From assembly GCF_004135345.1 (NCBI RefSeq), contig NZ_CP035495.1:2108001-2172000 (forward strand): a stretch of 64,000 nucleotides of DNA. The letters are read 5' to 3'. How positions within the stretch are numbered: the stretch's first letter is position 1; each line of letters begins with the position of its first letter. This document shows positions 1 through 8,383 of the stretch, piece after piece. This DNA comes from Xylanimonas allomyrinae (GTDB lineage: Bacteria; Actinomycetota; Actinomycetes; Actinomycetales; Cellulomonadaceae). The position numbers and the translations under genes were made by a program. The notes beneath the pieces were generated by a model. That model saw only the letters and a program-made list of their open reading frames with translations, was not told the origin of the DNA and ran no database searches.

Positions 1-1
1 G

Positions 2-1459
2 CTCGTCCACGGCGAGCGCCGCCTGACCTACCGCGACCTCGACGACGGCGCCCGGCGTGCCGCCGCCGTGTTCCGCGACGCGGGCGTGCGGCCGGGTGAC
101 CGCGTCGCCGTCGTGACCTACAACACGCCCGGGTTCGTCCTCGCCGCGTTCGGCCTGTGGCGCGCCGGCGCCGTGCTCGTCCCCGTCAACCACAAGCTCC
201 AGGCACCCGAGGTGGCCCGGCTCGTAACCCACTGCGGGGCCGTGCTCGGCATCGCCGACGCCGCGCTGGCCGACGTGGTGCGCGCGGGCGCGCCCGACCT
301 GCGCTGGCTGTGGACCGAGGGGCAGGACGGCGGCGGCTTCGACGGCCTCGTCGCGTCCGCGCAGCCGTGGGACGGCGTCGCACCCGACCACGACGCCGTG
401 GCCCAGATCCTGTACACCTCGGGCACGACGTCAGCCCCCAAGGGCTGCCTGCACACGCACCGTGGCCTGGCGTCCGTGGCGGCCTACACGACGGCCGCGG
501 TGGGGCTGCGCCACGACGACCGGTTCCTGCTCGCGATGCCGATCTGGCACGCGTCGCCGCTCAACAACTGGCTGATGTCGATGGTCTTCCTGGGCGGCAC
601 CGTCGTGCTCCAGCGCGAGTACCACCCGGTGGAGTTCCTGCGGACCGTCGCGGCCGAGCGCACCACGGCGTTCTTCGGGGCGCCGATCGCGTACGTCGCC
701 CCGCTCCAGGTCGCGCGCGCCCAGGGCCTGGACCTCGCCTCGTTCGACCTGTCGAGCGCACGGCTGTGGCTCGCGGGCGGCGCACCCGTGGGCGCCGAGG
801 TCGTGGCGCAGATCGCGGACTTCTACCCCGGCGAGTTCCACCAGGTCTATGGCATGAGCGAGATGGGCCCGGTCGGCACGACGCTCGGTCCCGCGCACCA
901 GGAGGTCAAGGCGGGGTCGATCGGCCACGCGGGCATGCCCGGCGTCGACGTGCGCGTCGTCGACCTCGACGGCAACGACGTCGCCCCGGGCGGCACGGGA
1001 GAGATCTGGTTGCGCTCGGACACCCGGATGCTCGGCTACCTCGACGACGAGGAGGCGACGCGGGCGGCCTTCGTCGGCGACTGGTACCGCTCGGGCGACG
1101 TGGCGCACGTCGACGAGGACGGGTTCTTGTTCATCGTCGACCGGCTCAAGGACGTCATCATCACGGGCGGCGAGAACGTCTACTCGCAGGAGGTCGAGGA
1201 GGCGCTGCGCGGGCACCCGGAGGTCGCCGACGTCGCCGTGGTGGGGCGCCCGCACGCCGACTGGGGCGAGTCGGTGGTCGCGTACATCGTCCCGGTGCTC
1301 GGCGCCGAGCCGACGCTGGGCTCGGTGCGCGACTTCCTGTCCGGCCGGATGGCGCGCTACAAGGCGCCCCGCCACGTCGTCCTCCTCGAAACCCTCCCCC
1401 GCAACCCCTCGGGAAAGCTCACCAAACACGTCCTCCGCAGCCACGCCGCGGAAATCTGA
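2..1459 (+). CDS. Acyl-CoA synthetase / AMP-dependent ligase, 5' end outside window
   Basis: Adenylate-forming enzyme that activates a carboxylic acid to the acyl-AMP and then the CoA thioester. The reading frame is open from base 2, so the start lies upstream of the window. Visible motifs are the phosphate-binding loop LYTSGTTSAPKG (about base 412), GMSEMGPVG (about 854), the YRSGDVAHVDEDGFLFIVDR hinge (about 1085) and the C-terminal PRNPSGKLTK with the catalytic lysine (about 1400). This order is that of the ANL superfamily. The acyl chain specificity cannot be read from the sequence; medium- or long-chain acyl-CoA ligase is the usual annotation. It is followed by a strong hairpin. Confidence 0.9.
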   Translation, partial: LVHGERRLTYRDLDDGARRAAAVFRDAGVRPGDRVAVVTYNTPGFVLAAFGLWRAGAVLVPVNHKLQAPEVARLVTHCGAVLGIADAALADVVRAGAPDLRWLWTEGQDGGGFDGLVASAQPWDGVAPDHDAVAQILYTSGTTSAPKGCLHTHRGLASVAAYTTAAVGLRHDDRFLLAMPIWHASPLNNWLMSMVFLGGTVVLQREYHPVEFLRTVAAERTTAFFGAPIAYVAPLQVARAQGLDLASFDLSSARLWLAGGAPVGAEVVAQIADFYPGEFHQVYGMSEMGPVGTTLGPAHQEVKAGSIGHAGMPGVDVRVVDLDGNDVAPGGTGEIWLRSDTRMLGYLDDEEATRAAFVGDWYRSGDVAHVDEDGFLFIVDRLKDVIITGGENVYSQEVEEALRGHPEVADVAVVGRPHADWGESVVAYIVPVLGAEPTLGSVRDFLSGRMARYKAPRHVVLLETLPRNPSGKLTKHVLRSHAAEI

Positions 1460-1465
1460 CCACAT

Positions 1466-1533
1466 TCACCGCGGCAGTTCGTCGTCACCTCGCCTCCCCG
1501 GGCGCACGAGGTGACGACGAACTGCCGCGGTGA
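1466..1533. repeat. 27-bp perfect inverted repeat, REP-like hairpin
   Basis: Arms 1466-1492 and 1507-1533 are exactly complementary and separated by a 14-base loop (CCTCCCCGGGCGCA). The arm core reads GGCAGTTCGTCGTCACCTCG. It lies directly after the AMP-ligase stop codon. There is no T-run, so a classical intrinsic terminator is not proven. A transcript through it would form a very stable stem, so termination or 3' end protection is plausible. The sequence style resembles extragenic palindromes that recur in related genomes, but copy number cannot be judged here. Confidence 0.8.
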
Positions 1534-1638
1534 CTCCCTGCGCGACACGCGGCCTCCGCGCGGCGCACGGTGGCGGCGCGGGCGGGGACGGCGCAGTAGG
1601 TTGCCGGAGAGGGCTCGCGTGCGGGAAGAGGGGGTCGG

Positions 1639-2028
1639 GTGGACGTCGGACTCTGGGTCGTCGCCGGGCTGCTGGCGGCCGTCTACCTCGCCGTCGGCTG
1701 CATCAAGCTGCTGCGCGGCGGCACCCTGGCGGACAGGATGCCGTGGGTGGGCGCCTTTCCCGACCCGGTGGTCCGCTTCATCGGCCTGTGCGAGGTCGCG
1801 GGCGCGCTGGGGCTCGTGCTCCCCCAGGCCACGGGCAAGCTCGTCTGGCTGACCCCGCTCGCCGCGTCCGGCCTGGCCCTGCTCCAGCTCCTGGCGATCC
1901 TCGTCCACACGCGACGCCAGGAGACGCAGCAGCTCGCGGTCAACGTGGTGCTGCTCATCCTCGCGCTCGTCGTCGCCGTCGGCCGGTTCGCGCAGTGGTC
2001 GGCGACGGCCGCGCCGCCCACCCCCTAG
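1639..2028 (+). CDS. DoxX-like integral membrane protein
   Basis: A 129-residue protein with four hydrophobic segments (about residues 5-25, 50-68, 72-92 and 98-118), the topology of the DoxX-like family. The motif VYLAVGCIKLL near the N terminus is typical of the first helix. The family is associated with quinone and redox balance in membranes, but this member's role is unknown. The GTG start is preceded by the purine-rich stretch GGGAAGAGGGGG. Its stop codon TAG overlaps the stop of the convergent DUF779 gene within the palindrome CTAG. Confidence 0.75.
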   Translation: MDVGLWVVAGLLAAVYLAVGCIKLLRGGTLADRMPWVGAFPDPVVRFIGLCEVAGALGLVLPQATGKLVWLTPLAASGLALLQLLAILVHTRRQETQQLAVNVVLLILALVVAVGRFAQWSATAAPPTP

Positions 2029-2411
2029 CCCGCCAGCGCTCGTGCCTCCTCGTCGGTGAGCAGCCGCGAGCGCACCAGGAACCGCAGCCCCTCGGGCGCC
2101 TCGAGGCTGAACCCGGCGCCGCGCCCCGGCACGACGTCGATCGTCAGGTGCGTGTGCTTCCAGTACTCGAACTGCGCGCGACTCATCCACACCGGCACCG
2201 TGAACGGCTCGCCCTCGGCGGGCGCGACCGCCAGGTCGCCGAGATGGACGTCGGCGTCCCCCGTGAGGAAGTCGCCCTGGGCGTAGCACATGGGGCTCGA
2301 CCCGTCGCAGCACCCTCCGGACTGGTGGAACATCAGCTCCCCGTGCCGTGCCCGCAAGGTCGCCAGCAGCGCGCCCGCCGCCTCGGTGACGTCGACCCGC
2401 TGTCCCGTCAT
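2025..2411 (-). CDS. DUF779 family protein, partner of aldehyde dehydrogenase
   Basis: A 128-residue soluble protein of the DUF779 family, recognised by HQSGGCCDGSSPMCY near residues 29-43 and the aromatic-rich WKHTHLTIDVVPGRGAGFSLE. The clustered cysteines suggest metal or redox chemistry, but the biochemical role is not established. DUF779 genes are regularly found beside ExaC/AdhA-type aldehyde dehydrogenases, as here. It starts 86 bases downstream of the dehydrogenase stop, with a 16-bp hairpin between them, so its expression may be uncoupled from the dehydrogenase. Confidence 0.85.
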   Translation of the reverse strand: MTGQRVDVTEAAGALLATLRARHGELMFHQSGGCCDGSSPMCYAQGDFLTGDADVHLGDLAVAPAEGEPFTVPVWMSRAQFEYWKHTHLTIDVVPGRGAGFSLEAPEGLRFLVRSRLLTDEEARALAG

Positions 2412-2429
2412 GACTCCTCCAAGCGTGGG

Positions 2430-2485
2430 GAGCGGCCCCGGACGCCTGCCGCCGCGCCGTCAGGTGCACGCGTCCGGGGCCGCTC
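2430..2485 (-). terminator. 16-bp perfect hairpin between aldehyde dehydrogenase and DUF779 genes
   Basis: Arms GAGCGGCCCCGGACGC (2430-2445) and its exact complement (2470-2485) are separated by 24 bases. It sits 12 bases after the dehydrogenase stop and 19 bases before the DUF779 start on the same strand. No U-tract follows, so partial termination or an mRNA processing/stability barrier within the operon is as likely as full termination. Confidence 0.6.
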
Positions 2486-2497
2486 GGCTGCGGTGGG

Positions 2498-4019
2498 CTA
2501 GAAGAAGCCCAGCTTCTTCGGGCTGTAGCTGACCAGCAGGTTCTTCGTCTGCTGGTAGTGGGCGAGCATCATCTTGTGGTTCTCGCGGCCGACGCCGCTG
2601 CCCTTGTACCCGCCGAAGGCCGCCGCCGCGGGTACGCGTGATAGTTGTTCGTCCACACGCGCCCGGCCTCGATCTGGCGGCCGGCCCGGTAGGCCGTCTC
2701 GATGCTGCGCGACCAGACGCCCGCACCCAGCCCGTAGAGCGTGTCGTTGGCGATCTTGATCGCGTCGTCGAAGTCGCTGAACCTCGCGACCGCGACGACG
2801 GGGCCGAAGATCTCCTCCTGGAAGATCCGCATCGAGTTCTGGCCCTGGAAGACGGTCGGCGTCACGTAGTAGCCGCCCGCGAGGTCGCCGTCGAGCTCGG
2901 CGCGGGTGCCGCCGGTGAGCACCGTGGCGCCCTCGGCCTTGCCGATGTCGATGTAGCTGAGGATCTTCTCGAGCTGGTCGTTGCTGGCCTGCGCGCCCAC
3001 CATCGTCTCGGTGTCGAGCGGGTTGCCCTGCTTGACGGCCTTGGTGCGTTCGAGCGCGTCGGCGAGGAAGTCGTCGTAGATCGAGCCCTGGATGAGCGCG
3101 CGCGACGGGCAGGTGCACACCTCGCCCTGGTTGAGCGCGAACATCGTGAACCCTTCGAGCGCCTTGTCGTAGAAGTCGTCGCGTGCCGCGGCGACGTCCT
3201 CGAAGAAGATGTTCGGGCTCTTGCCGCCCAGCTCCAGCGTGACCGGGATGATGTTCTGGCTCGCGTACTGCATGATCAGGCGGCCCGTGGTGGTCTCGCC
3301 GGTGAACGCGATCTTGCGGATGCGCGGCGAGGACGCGAGCGGCTTGCCCGCCTCGGCACCGAACCCGTTGACCACGTTGACGACGCCCGGCGGCAGCAGG
3401 TCCGCGAGCAGCTCCATCAGGTACAGGATCGACGCGGGCGTCTGCTCGGCGGGCTTGAGCACGACGGCGTTGCCGGCCGCGAGCGCCGGGGCGAGCTTCC
3501 AGGTGGCCATGAGGATCGGGAAGTTCCACGGGATGATCTGGCCGACCACGCCCAGGGGCTCGTGGAAGTGGTAGGCGATCGTGTCGCCGTCGATCTCGCT
3601 GAGGGAGCCCTCCTGGGCGCGGATGGCGCCCGCGAAGTAGCGGAAGTGGTCGATGGCGAGGGGGATGTCGGCGGCGAGCGTCTCCCGGACGGGCTTGCCG
3701 TTCTCCCACGTCTCGGCGACGGCGAGCTGTTCGAGGTGGGCCTCCATGCGGTCGGCGATCTTGTTGAGGATGTTGGCGCGCTCGGTGGCCGTGGTCCGCC
3801 CCCACGCGCGGGCGGCGCCGTGCGCGGCGTCGAGCGCCCGGTCGATGTCGGCGGCGTTGCCGCGCGCCACCTCGGTGAAGGTCTGCCCGGTGACGGGGGT
3901 CGGGTTCTCGAAGTACTCGCCGCTCGACGGCGGCACGTACTCGCCCCGATCCAGTGGTCGTAGCGGGGCTGGTACTGCGCGACGGCCCCGGTCTGGCCGG
4001 GGGCTGCGTAGACGGTCAT
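2498..4019 (-). pseudogene. NAD-dependent aldehyde dehydrogenase (ExaC/AdhA type), two frameshifts
   Basis: Oxidises acetaldehyde or other short aldehydes to the acid. It starts [20 protein letters not shown] (RBS GGAGG-type upstream of ATG 4019) and ends SPKKLGFF. The central part is intact: IIPWNFPI, the substrate loop [16 protein letters not shown], the catalytic region [14 protein letters not shown] with its cysteine, and [10 protein letters not shown]. One base is missing near 3944-3948 (between DHWIG and EYVPP) and one near 2619-2633 (between NNYHAYP and [10 protein letters not shown]). Restoring two bases gives about 507 residues, the normal family length. Either a recent pseudogene or sequencing error. 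It forms a unit with the GAF regulator and DUF779. Confidence 0.85.
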
Positions 4020-4088
4020 GCTTCCTGCCTCCCTGCAGCGGTCTCACGGCACGGCTTCGTGCCGCCGCGGGCACGGTAGGCCGCCGCT

Positions 4089-4108
4089 CGTTGCATCTGC
4101 GTTGCATC
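4089..4108. promoter_or_regulatory. Direct repeat CGTTGCATC x2, candidate operator
   Basis: The nonamer CGTTGCATC occurs at 4089-4097 and again at 4100-4108, a spacing of 11 bases or about one helical turn. It lies 70 bases upstream of the aldehyde dehydrogenase start, between it and its likely regulator. Same-face repeats at this position fit an activator binding site. That the neighbouring GAF-type regulator binds it is inference. Confidence 0.4.
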
Positions 4109-4131
4109 CGCCCTGCACCCGCGCCGACACG

Positions 4132-4185
4132 GGCACCGGCACCAGCACCGGCACCGGCACCGGCACCGGCACCGGCACCGGCACG
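4132..4185. repeat. Hexanucleotide repeat (GGCACC), nine tandem units
   Basis: Nine consecutive six-base units of GGCACC, the third being AGCACC and the last GGCACG. It is intergenic, between the end of the GAF-type regulator (4223) and the aldehyde dehydrogenase start (4019). Such short repeats change length by slippage; here that would alter promoter-to-gene spacing rather than a reading frame. Confidence 0.85.
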
Positions 4186-4222
4186 ACGTGCATCGCCATA
4201 CCGGGACCGGCGTGCGCCGCGT

Positions 4223-5567
4223 TCACCGCAGCAGGTGGTCGAGGACGTTCAGGTGGGCGCGGGCCCGTGCCGCGAGCGGCCCTCCGGCGGGTGCGAGCGC
4301 GGCGAGCCGCGTCCAGGCGGCGTGGTCGTCGGCGCCCTCCGGCGTCGAGACCCATGCCGCGAGGGCGTCGGTGCCGGCGTCGAGCACCGCGGTGCGCAGC
4401 TCGGCGGTCAGCTCGGCGCGCAGCCGCTCGACGCCGGGTGCTGCCGAGCGCGGCAGCACGGGCCCCCCGTAGGCGGCGAGCGCGCCGACGGCGTCGCCTG
4501 CCGCGAGGCGTTCGCGCACGACGTCGACGTCGGTGCGCAGGGGCGTGCGAGCCGGTAGGGGCGTGAGCCCACGAGCAGCGGGCCGACGGTGCGTCGCAGC
4601 CGGGACACCTCGGCGCGCACGGCGACGTCGGAGAGGTCGCCGGGGTGCAGCAGCACGGCGAGCTCGTCGGCGCCGAGCCCGCCGGGGTGGTCGCCGAGCA
4701 GCAGCAGGATCTCCGCGTGCCGCAGCGGTACGGGCAGCGGGCCGGCGGGTCCGGTGAGCACAGGGCGCGGGCCGAGCACGGACAGGTCGAGGTCGGCACC
4801 GCCCCGCGCCGGGTCGCCGCTGCCGGCCGCGGGTGCCGCGTCGAGGGGGCCGGCCGGTCGCGTCCTCGCGCGGGCGGGCCGGCGGGCACGGTGTCGCGGC
4901 GGGCGATCTCGGCCTCGACGCTCGCGGCGGTCGCCCGTACGAGCGCGAGGACGACCTGGGACCCGGCGGCGGGCCCGCCGGTCACGTCGAGCACGCCGAG
5001 CACGGCCCCTGTGCGCAGGTCCCGGATGGGGACGGCGGCGCAGCTCAGCTCCTGCACGGGCCGCGAGAAGTGCTCGGCGCCCAGCACCCGCACCGCGCGC
5101 CGGGTCGCCAGCGCGGTGCCGGGCGCGTTGGTGCCGACGGCGTCCTCGCGCCACACGGCCCCCTCGACGAACCCGACGCGGTCGGCGGCGGCGCGGGTCC
5201 GCCCGGTCCCTTCGACCCACAGGAGCCGGCCCGCGTCGTCGGACACGGCGACGACCAGCCCGTCGGCGACGGCGGACTCGACGAGCAGGGCGCGCGCGAC
5301 GGGCAGGCCCGCGGCGAGCGGGTGGTCGCGGCGGTAGGCGTCGAGGTCGGCGGGTGCGAGGTCGAGGCCGGGGCGCGGGTCGTCCGGGTCGACGCCCGAG
5401 CGGCGGCTGCGCAGCCACGACGCGGCGACGACGGGGTCGAGCCCCGCGGGCAGGCTGCCGGTGGCGAGGAACCGTTCGTGTGCGGCCCGGACCCAGCGTG
5501 GCCCGCGACGGGAGGAGGCGGCCGGGCTGAGCGGGATCCCGGGGCTGGGGATGGTGCGCGCTCGCAT
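4223..5567 (-). pseudogene. GAF-domain transcriptional regulator of aldehyde dehydrogenase, two frameshifts
   Basis: The N-terminal half is a sensor of the AcoR/acetoin-activator type: WVRAAHERFLATGSLPAGLDPVVAASWLRSRRSGVDPD, then a GAF-like domain with FVEGAVWREDAVGTNAPGTA and HFSRPVQELSCAAVPIRD (about residues 20-230). The C-terminal part, spread over two other frames, is helical and DNA-binding-like (LRHAEILLLLGDHPGGLGADELAVLLHPGDLSDVAVRAEVSRLRR, then VRERLAAGDAVGALAAYGG). Two missing bases (between 4825 and 4875, and near 4541-4548) separate the frames; restoring them gives about 448 residues. No sigma-54 AAA domain is present, the usual actinobacterial form. It likely controls the neighbouring dehydrogenase. 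Confidence 0.7.
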
Positions 5568-5614
5568 GCTGCCTCCGACGTCGTCGTCCGGGACCGGTGA
5601 GCCAGTCTAGGCAC

Positions 5615-5630
5615 GGTGACGTGGATCACA
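5615..5630. promoter_or_regulatory. CRP/GlxR-like palindrome
   Basis: GTGA (5616-5619), six bases, TCAC (5626-5629), followed by A. This fits the GTGA-N6-TCAC core of CRP/GlxR sites. It is in the divergent intergenic space between the GAF regulator and the sulfurtransferase gene, 48 bases upstream of the regulator start. cAMP-dependent control of the aldehyde locus would make sense but is untested. Confidence 0.4.
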
Positions 5631-5797
5631 CAGCCCCCTGTGGGCGGGCGGCGGCCAGACGCCGCCCTGGACCGGGGTCCCACATGCCGAGATGTGGCAA
5701 CGGCCGGGGCCGCGCCGGCCCCGGCCCGTGGTTCGGTGGAGTCCTGCGCCCGGCCCCGGACACCGGGACGCACCGCCCACGACCTTCCGGAGGAGTC

Positions 5798-6694
5798 ATG
5801 CCCGCCCCGCTCGACCCGTCGCCCAAGTTCGCCGAGTACGCCCGCCCCGAGCGCCTGGTCTCCACGGCGTGGCTCGCCGAGCAGATCGCGGCGGGCACCA
5901 CCGACCTCGTCGTGGTCGAGTCCGACGAGGACGTGCTGCTGTACGAGACGGGGCACATCCCCGGAGCCGTCAAGGTCGACTGGCACACCGACCTGCTGCA
6001 CCCCGTGGTGCGCGACTACCTCGACGGCGCGGGCTTCGCCGCCCTGCTCGGCTCCCGCGGCATCGGCCGCGACACGACCGTCGTGCTCTACGGCGACAAG
6101 AACAACTGGTGGGCGGCGTACTCGGCCTGGGTGTTCACGCTGTTCGGGCACGAGGACGTGCGGCTGCTCGACGGCGGCCGCAACCTGTGGGTCGCCGAGG
6201 GCCGCGAGCTGACCACCGACGTCCCGGCGCCCACCGCCGCGGACTACCCCGTCGTCGAGCGCGACGACGTCACCTACCGGGCGTTCAAGGAGGACGTGCT
6301 CGCCCACCTCGGTCACGGGCCGCTGGTCGACATCCGCTCCCCGCAGGAGTACACGGGCGAGCGCCTGCACATCCCCGACTACCCGGAGGAGGGCGTGCTG
6401 CGCGGCGGGCACATCCCGAGCGCGCGCAACGTCCCGTGGGCGACGGCGGTGGCCGAGGACGGCACGTACAAGCCGCGCGCCGAGCTCGAGGCGATCTACC
6501 GCGACGGCGGCCTGGGCCTGCGGCCCGACGACGACGTGATCACCTACTGCCGCATCGGCGAACGGTCGAGCCACACCTGGTTCGCCCTGCGCCACCTGCT
6601 CGGCCTGCCCAACGTGCGCAACTACGACGGGAGCTGGACCGAGTGGGGCAACGCCGTCCGCGTCCCGATCGCGACGGGCCCGGACCCGTCCTGA
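5798..6694 (+). CDS. sseA: Thiosulfate/3-mercaptopyruvate sulfurtransferase (rhodanese)
   Basis: Transfers sulfane sulfur from thiosulfate or mercaptopyruvate to an acceptor. It has 298 residues with two rhodanese domains. The N-terminal domain has [21 protein letters not shown] and [12 protein letters not shown]; the catalytic C-terminal domain has VDIRSPQEY and the active cysteine C251 in [12 protein letters not shown]. The ATG at 5798 was chosen for its RBS CCGGAGGAG and because the product then starts exactly at the domain boundary; the open frame upstream has no family similarity. It is followed after 44 bases by sufE, which fits a sulfur-transfer pair. The symbol is by family resemblance. 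Confidence 0.9.
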   Translation: MPAPLDPSPKFAEYARPERLVSTAWLAEQIAAGTTDLVVVESDEDVLLYETGHIPGAVKVDWHTDLLHPVVRDYLDGAGFAALLGSRGIGRDTTVVLYGDKNNWWAAYSAWVFTLFGHEDVRLLDGGRNLWVAEGRELTTDVPAPTAADYPVVERDDVTYRAFKEDVLAHLGHGPLVDIRSPQEYTGERLHIPDYPEEGVLRGGHIPSARNVPWATAVAEDGTYKPRAELEAIYRDGGLGLRPDDDVITYCRIGERSSHTWFALRHLLGLPNVRNYDGSWTEWGNAVRVPIATGPDPS

Positions 6695-6738
6695 GCGACG
6701 CGTCGCCCACCGGCTCGCGGACCCGGGATGATGGACGG

Positions 6739-7182
6739 ATGAGCGTCGACGAGGTCGGTGGGGTGCTGGGCGAGATCCGGGACGAGTTCCTCGCCGTCGG
6801 GGAACGCGAGCGGCTGCAGCTGCTGCTGGAGCTCTCGCGCGAGCTGCCCGAGCTGCCCGAGCGGTACGCCGCCAGCCCCGCGCTGCTCGAACGGGTCGAG
6901 GAGTGCCAGTCGCCCGTGCGGGCGTTCGCCGAGGTCGAGGCCGACGGCGTGCACTTCTACGCGACGGCGCCGCAGGAGGCGCCGACGACGCGCGGCTTCG
7001 CCTCGATCCTCGCGCAGGGCCTGACGGGCCTGACCCCCGAGCAGGTGCTCGCGGTGCCGGACGACTACCCGATGATGCTGGGCCTGGCCCGGGCGGTGAG
7101 CCCGCTGCGCCTGGGCGGCATGGCCGGCATGCTCGGGCGCGCCAAGCGGCAGGTGCGCGAGCAGCTCGCCGAGGGTGCCTGA
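6739..7182 (+). CDS. sufE: SufE family cysteine desulfuration protein
   Basis: A 147-residue SufE-like protein that accepts persulfide from a cysteine desulfurase for Fe-S assembly. The sulfur-accepting cysteine is C56 in RVEECQSPVRAF. The surrounding pattern LLLELSRELPELPERY and the later ARGFASILAQGLTGLTPEQVL correspond to the family fold. It is adjacent to the rhodanese gene, an arrangement often seen in actinobacteria and suggesting a shared sulfur-trafficking role. No suf operon genes are in the window. Confidence 0.9.
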   Translation: MSVDEVGGVLGEIRDEFLAVGERERLQLLLELSRELPELPERYAASPALLERVEECQSPVRAFAEVEADGVHFYATAPQEAPTTRGFASILAQGLTGLTPEQVLAVPDDYPMMLGLARAVSPLRLGGMAGMLGRAKRQVREQLAEGA

Positions 7183-7261
7183 GCGCCACGCCTCGTAGCG
7201 GGACCCCGTCGTCGACGGGGTGGCGACCGCCGCCAGGACGTCGTCGACGCCCGGCGGGGCC

Positions 7262-8245
7262 TCAGCGCTCCCGCAACGCCAGGCGCCGCGCCAGCACCGA
7301 GCACACGACGAGCTGGAGCTGGTGGAACGCCACCACGGGCACGACGACGGAGCCCAGCACGGCCGCCGGCAGCAGCACGCCCGCCATGGGCAGGCCGGTC
7401 GCGAGGGACTTCGTCGACCCGCACTGCAGGAGCGCGATGCGGTCGGGCACGTCGAGTCCGAGCGCCCGCCCACCCCACCAGGTCGCGGCGAGCACGGCGC
7501 CCAGCAGCACGGCGCACACGCCGACCAGGGCGAGCACGTCCCACACCGAGACGCCCGCCCACGTCCCGGCGGCCGTCGCGCCCGCGACGGCGCCGAGCAC
7601 GACGACGAGGATCGTGCCCCGGTCGACGGCGAGGGTCAGCGGGCGGTGCGCGCGCACCCACCCACCGGCCCAGGGCTGGACGAGCTGCCCGACGACGAAC
7701 GGGGCGAGCAGCCCGAGCAGCACGTCGCCCAGGCGCGACAGGCCCACGGTCGCGGCCCCGGTGCCGCCCGCTGCGGCGTCGTGCAGGAGGCCGAGCACGA
7801 GCAGCGGCGTGAGCAGCATGCCGAGCACGTTGGAGACGGTGGCGCCGCAGATCGCCCCGGCGACGTTGCCGCGCGCGATCGACACGAACGCGACCGACGA
7901 CTGCACCGTCGAGGGCAGCAGCGACACGTAGGCCACGCCGATCGCGAAGGCGCTGCCGATCCACGGCTCGACGGCGCGCGCGAGCACGAGCCCGACGAGG
8001 GGGAACAGCACGAACGTGGCCGTGAAGATCCCGCCCTGCAGGCGCCAGTGCGCCAGCCCGCGCCAGACCTCGCGCGTCGACAGCCGCGCGCCGTAGAGCA
8101 GGAACAGCAGCGCGACCGCGCCGCGCCCGACGACGCCGAGCACGCGCAGCACGCCGTCCCCGAGCGGCACGACCAGCCCGAACGCCAGGACCGCGAGCAG
8201 CGCGCCGATGAACGGATCCACCCACTGCCCCAGTACCCGTCGCAT
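7262..8245 (-). CDS. Bile acid:sodium symporter family transporter (YfeH-like)
   Basis: A 327-residue membrane protein with nine to ten hydrophobic segments. Family signs are FIGALLAVLAFGLVVPL at the N terminus, LLFLLYGARLSTREV, and AYVSLLPSTVQSSVAFVSIARGNVAGAICGATVSN in the middle; the last carries the conserved crossing-helix sequence of SBF-like proteins. The substrate is unknown; the YfeH group is not known to take bile acids. It is monocistronic, convergent with sufE, and its promoter region abuts the kdgK terminator. Confidence 0.85.
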   Translation of the reverse strand: MRRVLGQWVDPFIGALLAVLAFGLVVPLGDGVLRVLGVVGRGAVALLFLLYGARLSTREVWRGLAHWRLQGGIFTATFVLFPLVGLVLARAVEPWIGSAFAIGVAYVSLLPSTVQSSVAFVSIARGNVAGAICGATVSNVLGMLLTPLLVLGLLHDAAAGGTGAATVGLSRLGDVLLGLLAPFVVGQLVQPWAGGWVRAHRPLTLAVDRGTILVVVLGAVAGATAAGTWAGVSVWDVLALVGVCAVLLGAVLAATWWGGRALGLDVPDRIALLQCGSTKSLATGLPMAGVLLPAAVLGSVVVPVVAFHQLQLVVCSVLARRLALRER

Positions 8246-8330
8246 CCCGCGACCCTACCGACCCGGCTCCCCGATCCCACGGCTCACCGCGCACGGAGGG
8301 GCGCCCACGAGGCGCCCGACGTGCCCGCGC

Positions 8331-8380
8331 TCCGCGAGGGGCGCCCTCCCGGCGTGCGAGCCGGGAGCACCCCTCGCGGA
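8331..8380 (-). terminator. Terminator hairpin of kdgK-eda operon
   Basis: Outer arms TCCGCGAGGGG (8331-8341) and CCCCTCGCGGA (8370-8380) and inner arms CTCCCGGC / GCCGGGAG (to 8367) form a long interrupted stem with a six-base loop (GTGCGA). It begins four bases after the kdgK stop codon. A second small hairpin (GGGCGCC, five bases, GGCGCCC) lies about 30 bases further on. Confidence 0.65.
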
Positions 8381-8383
8381 AGG

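Noticed and set aside
4044-4222. Coding of the hexamer as a (VP)n tail of the GAF regulator
   Set aside because: This frame is reached only after the frameshifts; the family-like C terminus ends at 4223 in another frame, leaving the hexamer intergenic.
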